A DNA stretch of 8,692 bases from Thermoleophilaceae bacterium (GTDB lineage Bacteria; Actinomycetota; Thermoleophilia; Solirubrobacterales; Thermoleophilaceae). This document shows, in pieces, positions 1 to 6,889 of the stretch. The position numbers and the translations under genes were made by a program. The stretch is taken from assembly GCA_013813135.1 (NCBI GenBank), contig JACCSF010000318.1:1-8692 (forward strand). Direction: 5' to 3'. The notes beneath the pieces are model-generated. The model was not told the DNA's origin. It searched no databases and saw only the letters and a list, made by a program, of their open reading frames with translations. The stretch's first letter is position 1. Each line of letters begins with the position of its first letter.

Positions 1-1
1 G

Positions 2-85
2 CCCGTCGCCGCCGAGCCGCCCGTCGCGGCCGAGCGGCCACGCACCGCGCGCGCCTCCCGCGAGCGCCCGCCGTCGGCCGGATAG
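2..85 (+). CDS. 3' end of an unidentified upstream gene (partial)
   Basis: The second reading frame stays open from the window edge to a TAG at 83-85. It encodes about 27 residues rich in Pro, Ala, Glu and Arg, beginning PVAAEPPVAAERPRTARA, which looks like a disordered C-terminal tail. Nearly all codons end in G or C, as in the real genes here, and the stop falls seven bases before the ndk start with the ndk Shine-Dalgarno overlapping it, as expected for an operon neighbour. In actinobacteria the gene before ndk is often folC or a small membrane-protein gene, but this tail has no diagnostic motif, so no product is assigned. With so little sequence it could also be non-coding GC-rich DNA. Confidence 0.45.
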   Translation, partial: PVAAEPPVAAERPRTARASRERPPSAG

Positions 86-88
86 GAG
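84..88 (+). promoter_or_regulatory. Shine-Dalgarno of ndk
   Basis: AGGAG lies four bases before a GTG codon. It supports GTG-93 as the ndk start even though the frame stays open upstream to the window edge. It overlaps the TAG stop of the preceding frame. Confidence 0.7.
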
Positions 89-92
89 ACCT

Positions 93-497
93 GTGGACCG
101 GACCCTGATCCTGGTCAAGCCCGACGCCTTCGAGCGCCGCCTGACCGGCGAGATCCTCGCCCGCTTCGAGCGCAAGGGGCTCGCGATCGTCGCCATGAAG
201 CACATGACGGTCGAGCGCGAGCCGGCGGAGCGTCACTACGCCGAGCACGCTGAGAAACCGTTCTTCGGCGATCTCGTGGACTTCATCACGGGCGGGCCGC
301 TGGTCGCGCTCGTGCTCGAGGGCCACGAGGCGGTCGCCGCGGCGCGCCAGGTGATCGGCGCCACCAACCCCATCGAGGCGGCGCCCGGCTCGATCCGCGG
401 AGACTTCGGGCTCGAGGTCCAGACAAACCTGGTTCACGGCTCCGATTCCGCCGAGTCCGCCGCGCGCGAGATCGGGCTCTTCTTCTCCGAGCTTTGA
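93..497 (+). CDS. ndk: Nucleoside diphosphate kinase
   Basis: Cytoplasmic enzyme that transfers the gamma-phosphate of ATP to NDPs and dNDPs through a phosphohistidine intermediate, balancing NTP and dNTP pools. The 134-residue product is full length for the family (about 135-140). It starts with the family N-terminus TLILVKPDAF (nucleotide-contacting K9) and carries the active-site motif NLVHGSDS with catalytic H115. Other active-site positions are present: Y49, F57, R85, T91, R102 and N112. The GTG start follows an AGGAG at four-base spacing, and upstream in-frame sequence is low-complexity and unlike the family. The stop TGA overlaps the maf TTG start, so the two are probably co-translated. 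Position ahead of the mre cluster matches other actinobacteria. No missing residues were seen. Confidence 0.97.
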   Translation: MDRTLILVKPDAFERRLTGEILARFERKGLAIVAMKHMTVEREPAERHYAEHAEKPFFGDLVDFITGGPLVALVLEGHEAVAAARQVIGATNPIEAAPGSIRGDFGLEVQTNLVHGSDSAESAAREIGLFFSEL

Positions 498-1036
498 TCC
501 TCGCCTCGCGCTCGCCCCAGCGGAGGGCCATCCTCGAGCAGCTAGGGATCGACTTCCGGGTGGAGGCGCCCGAGGTGGAGGAGCGCGCCGCCGGCGAACC
601 ACGCACGGTGGTGGTCGAGAACGCCCTGCGCAAGGCGCGCGCCCGCGCTCGGCCGGGTGAGCGCGTGCTGGGCGCCGACACGGCGGTCGTGGTGGACGGC
701 GCCATCTTCGGCAAGCCGAGCGGCGCCACCGAGGCCGAGGACGTCCTGCGCCGCCTGTCCGGCCGCACGCACGAGGTGATGAGCGGGATCGCGGTCTGCG
801 AGGCCGGCAGCGAGCGCAGCGGCGTGGCGGTCACGGCGGTGCGCTTCCGGACGCTCGAGCAGGCGGACCTCGGCTGGTACCTGGCCACCGGCGAGTGGCG
901 CGAGCGCGCCGGCGGCTACGCCATCCAGGGCCGTGGGGCGGCGCTGGTGGAGGAGATCGAGGGCGACTACTGGAACGTGGTCGGCCTTCCGGTTCCCGCC
1001 CTGCTGCGCCTGGTGCCGGACCTGCTGCGCAGCTAG
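494..1036 (+). CDS. maf: Maf-family nucleoside triphosphate pyrophosphatase
   Basis: Hydrolyses nucleoside triphosphates to monophosphate plus pyrophosphate; family members act on dTTP/UTP and modified nucleotides, and Maf overexpression affects septation in Bacillus. The 180-residue protein opens with the signature ILASRSPQRRAIL (S5, S7, R10), then GADTAVVVDG with the probable catalytic D62, GKP at 73-75, the SGRTHEVMSGIAV strand at 89-101, GGYAIQGRGA (Q145) and EGDYWNVVGLPV near the end. GGYAIQG resembles the dTTP/UTP-type (YhdE) subgroup rather than the 7-methyl-GTP (YceF) type; that subtype call is an inference. The start is TTG at 494, sharing TTGA with the ndk stop. The signature begins at residue 2, so no later start is possible. 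There is no good Shine-Dalgarno, so translation is probably coupled to ndk. Confidence 0.95.
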   Translation: MILASRSPQRRAILEQLGIDFRVEAPEVEERAAGEPRTVVVENALRKARARARPGERVLGADTAVVVDGAIFGKPSGATEAEDVLRRLSGRTHEVMSGIAVCEAGSERSGVAVTAVRFRTLEQADLGWYLATGEWRERAGGYAIQGRGAALVEEIEGDYWNVVGLPVPALLRLVPDLLRS

Positions 1037-1068
1037 CCTGCAGCGGTCGCCGCACGCAGTTCGCCCGC

Positions 1069-1074
1069 TAGACT
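1069..1074 (+). promoter_or_regulatory. Candidate -10 element for the mre operon
   Basis: TAGACT in the context CGCTAGACTG fits the actinobacterial TANNNT -10 pattern and sits 33 bases after the maf stop, in the only real intergenic gap. No convincing TTGACA-like -35 is found 16-18 bases upstream (the sequence there is GGTCGCC). Transcription from here would give mreB an untranslated leader of roughly 95 bases. This rests on pattern recognition alone. Confidence 0.3.
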
Positions 1075-1104
1075 GCCTGCTCCGGCCGGGCGCAGCGCAC
1101 GGCG

Positions 1105-1128
1105 CCCCCCAGCACCGGGGGTTCCGGT
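1105..1128 (+). other. Two overlapping small hairpins in the maf-mreB gap
   Basis: Five of the Cs at 1105-1110 can pair with GGGGG at 1117-1121 around an AGCACC loop. Alternatively ACCGG (1114-1118) can pair with CCGGT (1124-1128) around GGGTT. The two share 1117-1118, so they exclude each other. No U-tract follows, so this is not a standard intrinsic terminator. Such short GC stems arise easily by chance at this composition. Confidence 0.25.
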
Positions 1129-1153
1129 TCTCGCGTGCTGCCGCCCCGGCGCT

Positions 1154-1159
1154 TATCCT
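1154..1159 (+). promoter_or_regulatory. Candidate -10 element close to mreB
   Basis: TATCCT matches TANNNT and would place transcription start near 1166-1167, leaving only about ten bases before the mreB ATG. That would fit the lack of any Shine-Dalgarno there (near-leaderless initiation). No -35 match is seen at normal spacing. It is an alternative or addition to the candidate at 1069. Confidence 0.2.
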
Positions 1160-1176
1160 CACTTCTCAACGCGCGA

Positions 1177-2223
<1,047 letters not shown>

Positions 2224-2241
2224 CGCCCGCCGGGCCCTGGT

Positions 2242-2251
2242 CGAGGCCTCG
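2242..2251 (+). promoter_or_regulatory. mreC Shine-Dalgarno inside a 10-bp palindrome
   Basis: GAGG at 2243-2246 lies seven bases before the mreC ATG and supports that start. It sits within the perfect palindrome CGAGGCCTCG. As RNA this allows only a three-base-pair stem around GGCC, so strong masking of the site is unlikely. Confidence 0.45.
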
Positions 2252-2253
2252 CG

Positions 2254-3150
2254 ATGTACGACAGGAAGGTGGTCCGCAGGCGGCGGGCGGCGCTCGCCGT
2301 CTTCGTCGTGCTGTCGATCGCGATCTTGACCGCCTACTTCGGCGAGTCCCGTGGCGGCTTCTTCCACACCCTCCAGCGCGGCGCCCAGGAGGCTTTCGCG
2401 CCGGTGGAGACGGGCGCGAGCCGCGCCCTCAAGCCCGTGCGCGACTTCTTCAGCTGGGCCGGCGACACGATCGACGCCAAGGATCAGAACGCGGACCTGA
2501 AGAAGGAGGTCCAGCTGCTGCGCGGCGATCTCGCCGAGGCCCAAACGCAACTGCGCGACGCCGGGCAGTTGAAGGGCCTGGCCAGCCTGCGCGAGGAGAA
2601 CTACTTCCCGCAGGCCACAGCGCCGGTGACCGCCCGCGTGATCGCCCGGTCGTCGACGGTCTGGTACTCGACCCTGAAGATCGACAAGGGGTCCGGTGAC
2701 GGCCTGCGCGAGAACCAGCCCGTGATCGCGGCCGGGGGGTTGATCGGCAAGCTCACGAGCGTCACCGGGGGCACCGCCGAGGTGCGCCTGATCAGCGACG
2801 GCCAGAGCGGCGTCTCCGCGCAGGTGTTCCCGGCCGGGGTCACAGGGGTCGTGCGGCCCGAGGTCGGCAACCCCGAGGACCTGCTGCTCGAGCACGTGGA
2901 GAGCGGCCGCCGCGTGACCGAGAACACGCTCGTCATCACCTCCGGCTTCACCTCGTCGCGCACGGAGTCGCTGTTCCCGCGCGGTATCCCGATCGGCCGC
3001 GTGACCAAGGTGGACCTCGATGAGCTCGAGACCTACCAGCGCGTGCACGTCAAGCCGTTCGCCGACCTGCGCCGCATCGACGTGGTCCAGGTGCTGACCC
3101 GCAAGGGCGTGGCGCAGCAGGCGGCCTCGGTGGGGGAGACCGGCGGATGA
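2254..3150 (+). CDS. mreC: Rod shape-determining protein MreC
   Basis: Bitopic membrane protein whose extracytoplasmic part forms filaments, binds PBP2 and is thought to switch the RodA-PBP2 synthase to its active state. The 298-residue product has a short basic cytoplasmic start (VVRRRR), one membrane segment at about 12-28, an Ala/Lys/Glu-rich coiled coil at about 74-116, and the double beta-barrel domain at about 120-285. Family hallmarks are VIARSSTVWYSTLKIDKG (129-146), the GGLIGKL strand (161-167) and FPRGIPIGRV (241-250). There are no cysteines. ATG-2254 has GAGG seven bases upstream and directly precedes the basic/transmembrane segment. The TGA overlaps the mreD ATG (ATGA), implying coupled translation. 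The tail after residue 284 is short and polar. Confidence 0.95.
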   Translation: MYDRKVVRRRRAALAVFVVLSIAILTAYFGESRGGFFHTLQRGAQEAFAPVETGASRALKPVRDFFSWAGDTIDAKDQNADLKKEVQLLRGDLAEAQTQLRDAGQLKGLASLREENYFPQATAPVTARVIARSSTVWYSTLKIDKGSGDGLRENQPVIAAGGLIGKLTSVTGGTAEVRLISDGQSGVSAQVFPAGVTGVVRPEVGNPEDLLLEHVESGRRVTENTLVITSGFTSSRTESLFPRGIPIGRVTKVDLDELETYQRVHVKPFADLRRIDVVQVLTRKGVAQQAASVGETGG

Positions 3151-3725
3151 TTCTGTCCGTCGGCGCCGTGGTGCGCGTGGGTGCCCTCTTGCTGCTGGCG
3201 GTGGTGCTCCAGCTGTCCGCGCTCAGTCAGCTGAACGTGTTCGGCGGCCACGCCGACCTGGTGGTGCTCGTGGTCGCCGCCGTCGCCTACTACGGCGGTA
3301 GCGTGCCGGGCTGCGCCGCGGGTTTCAGCGCCGGGCTGCTGCTGGACCTTCTGACCGGCACGACGATGGGGGCCTCATCGCTGGTGCTCACCGCCGTGGG
3401 CTACGGCGTCGGGCGCTTCCGCGAGGTGCGCGATCCGAGCCACGGCCTGCTGCCGCTGGTGGTAGGGACGCTGGCAACCGTGGGTTGGGTGATCGCCTTC
3501 GCCGCGGTCGCGCTGATGCTCGACATCGGCGCGCGGGTGAGCCCGCTGGTGATCCGCGACATGATCGTCACCGTGCTGCTGAACGCGCTGCTGGCGCTTC
3601 CGGTGTTCACGGGCTGCCGCAAGCTGCTGCGCCCGTCACTGGCGGTGGACCCGCTCGAGGTGCGCCGGCGCCGGCGCCCGCCGCGCGAGGCCGGCCCGCT
3701 CGGCCTGCGCGGGCTGGAGATCTAG
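3147..3725 (+). CDS. mreD: Rod shape-determining protein MreD
   Basis: Polytopic membrane protein of the elongasome that counterbalances MreC in controlling PBP2. The 192-residue product is hydrophobic, with about five or six membrane segments (roughly 6-26, 36-54, 55-70, 73-90, 101-124 and 136-156). It carries the MreD-like signature GFSAGLLLDLLTG (59-71) with D67 inside the membrane span. The C-terminal 30 residues are Arg/Pro-rich (RRRRRPPR) and presumably cytoplasmic. The start overlaps the mreC stop (ATGA) and has a strong Shine-Dalgarno, GGGGGAG at 3132-3138, eight bases upstream. MreD sequences diverge strongly, so position between mreC and mrdA contributes to the call. The downstream mrdA gene lies in the same reading frame, separated by the TAG stop and five codons. 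Confidence 0.92.
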   Translation: MILSVGAVVRVGALLLLAVVLQLSALSQLNVFGGHADLVVLVVAAVAYYGGSVPGCAAGFSAGLLLDLLTGTTMGASSLVLTAVGYGVGRFREVRDPSHGLLPLVVGTLATVGWVIAFAAVALMLDIGARVSPLVIRDMIVTVLLNALLALPVFTGCRKLLRPSLAVDPLEVRRRRRPPREAGPLGLRGLEI

Positions 3726-3741
3726 TCAGATGGCCATCTGA
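3726..3741 (+). promoter_or_regulatory. 16-bp perfect palindrome with mini-ORF at the mrdA start
   Basis: TCAGATGGCCATCTGA fills the whole mreD-mrdA gap and includes the A of the mrdA ATG. As RNA it forms a six-base-pair stem with a GGCC loop; as DNA it is fully symmetric and could be an operator. Within it, ATG-GCC-ATC-TGA (3730-3741) is a three-codon ORF whose TGA shares its last base with the mrdA ATG (TGATG). The only Shine-Dalgarno nearby, GGAG at 3716-3719, is ten bases from the mini-ORF ATG but 21 from mrdA. Reinitiation onto mrdA is therefore plausible but unproven. Confidence 0.5.
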
Positions 3742-5666
3742 TGTACCTCGACAACGAGCGCCGCCCCACGCTCACGCCGCAGCTCGCCGTGCGCGTCGCC
3801 ATCCTCGGCGGCGTGGCCCTGGCGGCGTTCGCCGTCATCTTCTTCCGGCTCTGGTTCCTGCAGGTGCTGTCGGGCGACAAGTACGTGGCCGAGGCCCAGG
3901 GCAACCAGCTGCGCGAGATCCGCGTGCAGGCGCCGCGCGGTGACATCGTCGACCGCGAGGGACGAGTGCTCGTTAGCAACCGGGTCGGCCTCGCGGTGAA
4001 GGTGACGCCCGTCCAGGTGTCCGAAGACCACAGCGAGCGCCGCAAGGTGTACCGCCGCCTGGGCCGGCTGCTCGGCATGCGCCCGCGGGCGATCGAGCGC
4101 CGCGTGAACGACCAGTTCGACGAGCTGCCCTTCTCGAAGGCCACCGTCAAGCAGGACGTCTCGCGCGACATCGTGATGTACATCGAGGAGCGCGACGAGA
4201 ACTTTCCCGGGGTGGAGGTCGAGCCCGTCTTCCTGCGCCAGTATCCGCACAGGGAGATCGGGGCCCACCTGTTCGGCTACGTCGGTGAGGTCAGCGAGGA
4301 GAACCTCGACGACCCGAGCTACTCGAACGTGAAGATGGGCGACCGCGTCGGCAAGGCCGGCCTGGAGGCGGAGTACGACCCGTTCCTGCGCGGCACGAGC
4401 GGTGCGACCCGCGTTCAGGTCGACGCTCTCGGCAATCTCAAGCGCTACTTCGCCCGCCGGCCCCCCGCGCAGGGCCGCCAGCTGCGCCTCTCGCTCGACC
4501 TGGACGTCCAGCGCTCCGGCCAGGAGGCGCTCGCGGGCGGCACGGGCAAGGGCGCCTTTGCCGTGATGGACATACACAACGGCGAGGTGCTCGGGCTCGG
4601 ATCGCAGCCCTCCTACGACCCGAACCTGTTCGCAAAGGTCGTCAGGGCGTCCGACTACAACCGCCTCAAGGCCGACGAGACCGGCGCGCCGCTGACCAAC
4701 CGTGCGGTCGCCGGCGGCTACCCCACTGGTTCCACCTTCAAGCTGATCACGGCCACAGCCGCGCTCGAGTCCGGGCTGATCACGCCCGACACGCCGCTCA
4801 ACGACCCTGGAAAGCTGACCGTCGGCGACGTGACCTTCGAGAACGCGGGCGGGGTGGCGCACGGCGTGCTCTCCCTGCGCCAGGCGCTGACCGTGTCGAG
4901 CGACGTGTTCTTCTACCAGCTCGGCCGCGACCTGAACCGCGAGGGCATGCCGCTACAGCACTGGGCGCGAAGGCTGGGCCTGGGGCACGCGACCGGGATC
5001 GACCTGCCCGAGGAGGGCCCGGGGTTCATCCCGGGCCCGAAGTGGCGCGACCACGAGTACGCGAAGTTCCAGCGCTGCGTCGATCGAACCGACCCGACGC
5101 CGACGGAGATCTCCCTGGGCAAGTGCGGCTGGCAGGATCGGCCCTGGTCGGTGGGCGACAACGTCAACCTGTCGGTCGGCCAGGGTGACCTTGCGGCCAG
5201 CCCGCTCCAGATGGCGGTCGCGTACGCGGCGATCGCCAACGGCGGCCGGGTGCTGCGCCCGCGGCTCGGCCAGCGGATCGAGAACTCGGCGGGCCAGGCC
5301 CAGCAGCAGCTCGAGGCCCCTACCGCCCGCAGGCTGAAGATCTCGGCGGACTATCGCGAGGCGATCCTCGACGGCCTGCGCGGTGCCGCCAGCTTGCCGG
5401 GCGGCACGTCGACGCCGGTGTTCGAGACCTTCCCCGTGCAGATCGCCGGCAAGACCGGCACGGCGGAAAAGGGCGCCGGCCGCGCGGACCAGTCCTGGTA
5501 CGTCGCCCTGGCGCCGTGGCCCGACCCCAAGTACGTGGTGGCCGTTACCGACGAGGCCGGCGGCTTCGGCGCGGACACCGCGGCGCCGATGGCACGCCGC
5601 ATCCTCGCCGAGCTCTTCAACGTGGACGAGCAGCAGCTGGTCCAGGGCGGCGGTCCTTCCGACTGA
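3741..5666 (+). CDS. mrdA: Penicillin-binding protein 2 (elongation-specific DD-transpeptidase)
   Basis: Class B PBP that cross-links new peptidoglycan during side-wall growth as partner of RodA; membrane-anchored with its catalytic domain outside. The 641-residue product has one membrane anchor at about 17-43, the pedestal/dimerisation motif APRGDIVDREGRVL (64-77), then the transpeptidase domain. Its active-site motifs are complete: SxxK as S331-T-F-K334 (in PTGSTFK), SxN-class S386-S-D388, and K571-T-G. GQGDLAASPLQMA (480-492) is another family block. Between PGPKWRDHEY and PWSVGDN there is an insertion, relative to E. coli PBP2 as I recall it, of about 20 residues holding the only two cysteines, C446 and C462. 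ATG-3741 is the first ATG after an in-frame TAG and lacks its own Shine-Dalgarno. The TGA shares a base with the rodA ATG. Confidence 0.95.
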   Translation: MYLDNERRPTLTPQLAVRVAILGGVALAAFAVIFFRLWFLQVLSGDKYVAEAQGNQLREIRVQAPRGDIVDREGRVLVSNRVGLAVKVTPVQVSEDHSERRKVYRRLGRLLGMRPRAIERRVNDQFDELPFSKATVKQDVSRDIVMYIEERDENFPGVEVEPVFLRQYPHREIGAHLFGYVGEVSEENLDDPSYSNVKMGDRVGKAGLEAEYDPFLRGTSGATRVQVDALGNLKRYFARRPPAQGRQLRLSLDLDVQRSGQEALAGGTGKGAFAVMDIHNGEVLGLGSQPSYDPNLFAKVVRASDYNRLKADETGAPLTNRAVAGGYPTGSTFKLITATAALESGLITPDTPLNDPGKLTVGDVTFENAGGVAHGVLSLRQALTVSSDVFFYQLGRDLNREGMPLQHWARRLGLGHATGIDLPEEGPGFIPGPKWRDHEYAKFQRCVDRTDPTPTEISLGKCGWQDRPWSVGDNVNLSVGQGDLAASPLQMAVAYAAIANGGRVLRPRLGQRIENSAGQAQQQLEAPTARRLKISADYREAILDGLRGAASLPGGTSTPVFETFPVQIAGKTGTAEKGAGRADQSWYVALAPWPDPKYVVAVTDEAGGFGADTAAPMARRILAELFNVDEQQLVQGGGPSD

Positions 5667-6868
5667 TGAGCACCGCCGTCCAGGACTTCCGCGAAAGCGG
5701 GCCGCGCCTGCTGCGGCTCGACCCGCTGCTGCTGCTGGCCACGTTCGGCCTGATCGCCGCGAGCGTCTACACGGTGCGCAAGGCGACCCTCGGCGACATC
5801 CCGAACGACCCGAACTACTACATGAACCGCCAGCTGGTCTACGTCGGCGCGGGCCTGGTGCTGATGGGCCTGCTGTCGCGCTTCGACTACTCGCGCCTGC
5901 GGGAGTGGAAGCTCGGCGTCTACGGCTTCATGATCGCCGCGATCCTGCTCGTCTACGTGCTCGGCTTCTCAGCGCGCGGGTCGCGGCGCGCGATCGAGTT
6001 CGGCTTCTTCAACTTCCAGGCGTCGGAGCTCGGCAAGCTGCTGCTCGTGGTGGCGCTGGCGGGCTTCACGGTCGACCGGGCGCGGCGGCTGGGCGAACGC
6101 GAGACCACCAGCCGGATCGTGCTGCTGGCGCTGGTCCCGGCGATGCTCGTGGTCGCCCAGCCGGACCTCGGCTCCGGCCTCGTGTATCTGGCGATCGTGC
6201 TCGCGGTGCTGTTCGTGGCCGGCACGAAGTGGACCCACTTCGCCGCGCTTGCTGGTCTTGGGACCGTCGCGATAGTGGTGGTCCTGCTGGCCGCCCCTGC
6301 GGTCGGCGTGGAGGTTCTGAAGCCGTATCAGGTCGACCGTCTGACTGCATTCCTCAACCCTTCGACCGATCCCGCCGATGAGGGCTATCAGATCAATCAG
6401 TCGCTGACCGCGATAGGCTCAGGGGGGAAGACGGGCCGTGGAGACGAATCCACGCAGACGGAGCTGAACTTCCTACCCGAGCACCACACGGACTTCATAT
6501 TCTCCGTCGTGGGGGAGGAATTTGGTTTCGTGGGTGCGGCGCTCGTGCTGTCCCTGTTTGCGCTCCTAATCTGGAGAGCGTTGAGAATCCTGACGACGTC
6601 AAAGAACCTCTACGGCGCACTGGTCGCCGGCGGCATCACCGCGATGCTGATGTTCCAGGTCTTCGTCAACGTGGGCATGACCATCGGGATCATGCCGATC
6701 ACCGGCATCCCACTACCGCTGATGTCTTACGGCGGCTCGTCGGTGATAACGACATTGATGGCCGTCGGCCTCCTGCAGTCGATCCACGCGCAAGCGCGCG
6801 AGACGGCTGTCGGAAAGCAATCCGCTCCCGGCCGGCCTAACCGGCCGTTCGCGGCCGGGGGCCTCTAA
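5666..6868 (+). CDS. rodA: RodA, SEDS-family peptidoglycan glycosyltransferase
   Basis: Polytopic membrane enzyme that polymerises lipid II into glycan strands for elongation, working as a complex with PBP2. The 400-residue product has about ten hydrophobic segments, the first at about 19-36. SEDS signatures are QPDLGSGLVYL (165-175), LPEHHTDFIFSVVGEE (270-285) with the essential-type Asp at D276, and GIPLPLMSYGGSS (347-359). The usual GxxRWI...FQPSE block reads GSRRAIEFGFFNFQASE (105-121), so the common Trp and Pro are both Ala here. The ATG overlaps the mrdA TGA (TGATG) and has no Shine-Dalgarno, pointing to translational coupling with PBP2. RodA is preferred over FtsW because of the mre/mrdA context. 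From about codon 195 codon use changes sharply: A/T-ending codons are about 2% before and about 26% after, up to codon 316. Confidence 0.95.
   Translation: MSTAVQDFRESGPRLLRLDPLLLLATFGLIAASVYTVRKATLGDIPNDPNYYMNRQLVYVGAGLVLMGLLSRFDYSRLREWKLGVYGFMIAAILLVYVLGFSARGSRRAIEFGFFNFQASELGKLLLVVALAGFTVDRARRLGERETTSRIVLLALVPAMLVVAQPDLGSGLVYLAIVLAVLFVAGTKWTHFAALAGLGTVAIVVVLLAAPAVGVEVLKPYQVDRLTAFLNPSTDPADEGYQINQSLTAIGSGGKTGRGDESTQTELNFLPEHHTDFIFSVVGEEFGFVGAALVLSLFALLIWRALRILTTSKNLYGALVAGGITAMLMFQVFVNVGMTIGIMPITGIPLPLMSYGGSSVITTLMAVGLLQSIHAQARETAVGKQSAPGRPNRPFAAGGL
6829..6858 (+). other. Mutually exclusive GC hairpins at the end of rodA
   Basis: CGGCCGG occurs at 6829-6835 and again at 6852-6858. Between them, CCGGCCG at 6841-6847 is the exact complement of either copy. 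The upstream pairing gives a seven-base-pair stem with loop CCTAA; the downstream pairing gives a seven-base-pair stem with a TTCG loop (UUCG tetraloop, G-C closed). A T-rich but interrupted tract (CTCTAACTCTTAT, 6863-6875) follows within a few bases. Possible roles are an attenuator, a weak terminator or an RNase processing/stability element between rodA and the RNase gene. The element lies in coding sequence for the variable RodA C-terminus. Confidence 0.5.
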
Positions 6869-6876
6869 CTCTTATG

Positions 6877-6882
6877 AGAGGG
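6877..6882 (+). promoter_or_regulatory. Shine-Dalgarno of the RNase E/G gene
   Basis: AGAGGG ends seven bases before GTG-6890 and fixes that codon as the start. The segment AGAG can pair with CTCT at 6869-6872 around a TATG loop, or AGAGG with CCTCT at 6862-6866, so partial occlusion of the site by the rodA end is possible. Confidence 0.65.
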
Positions 6883-6889
6883 CTTAGTT

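Noticed and set aside
3..92. N-terminal extension of ndk through the open frame upstream of GTG-93
   Set aside because: The extension is Pro/Arg/Ser low-complexity; the NDK fold begins at residue 2 from GTG-93, which has a good Shine-Dalgarno.
1105..1121. Intrinsic terminator after maf (C-run/G-run hairpin)
   Set aside because: The stem is only five base pairs and is followed by no T-run, so it does not meet terminator criteria.
3726..4862. 378-codon minus-strand open frame opposite mrdA
   Set aside because: Shadow of mrdA: no recognisable domain and composition dictated by the sense-strand codon pattern.
3147..5666. MreD-PBP2 fusion by readthrough, since both genes share one frame
   Set aside because: A TAG and five codons separate them, mrdA begins with a normal cytoplasmic N-terminus, and no recoding signal is evident.
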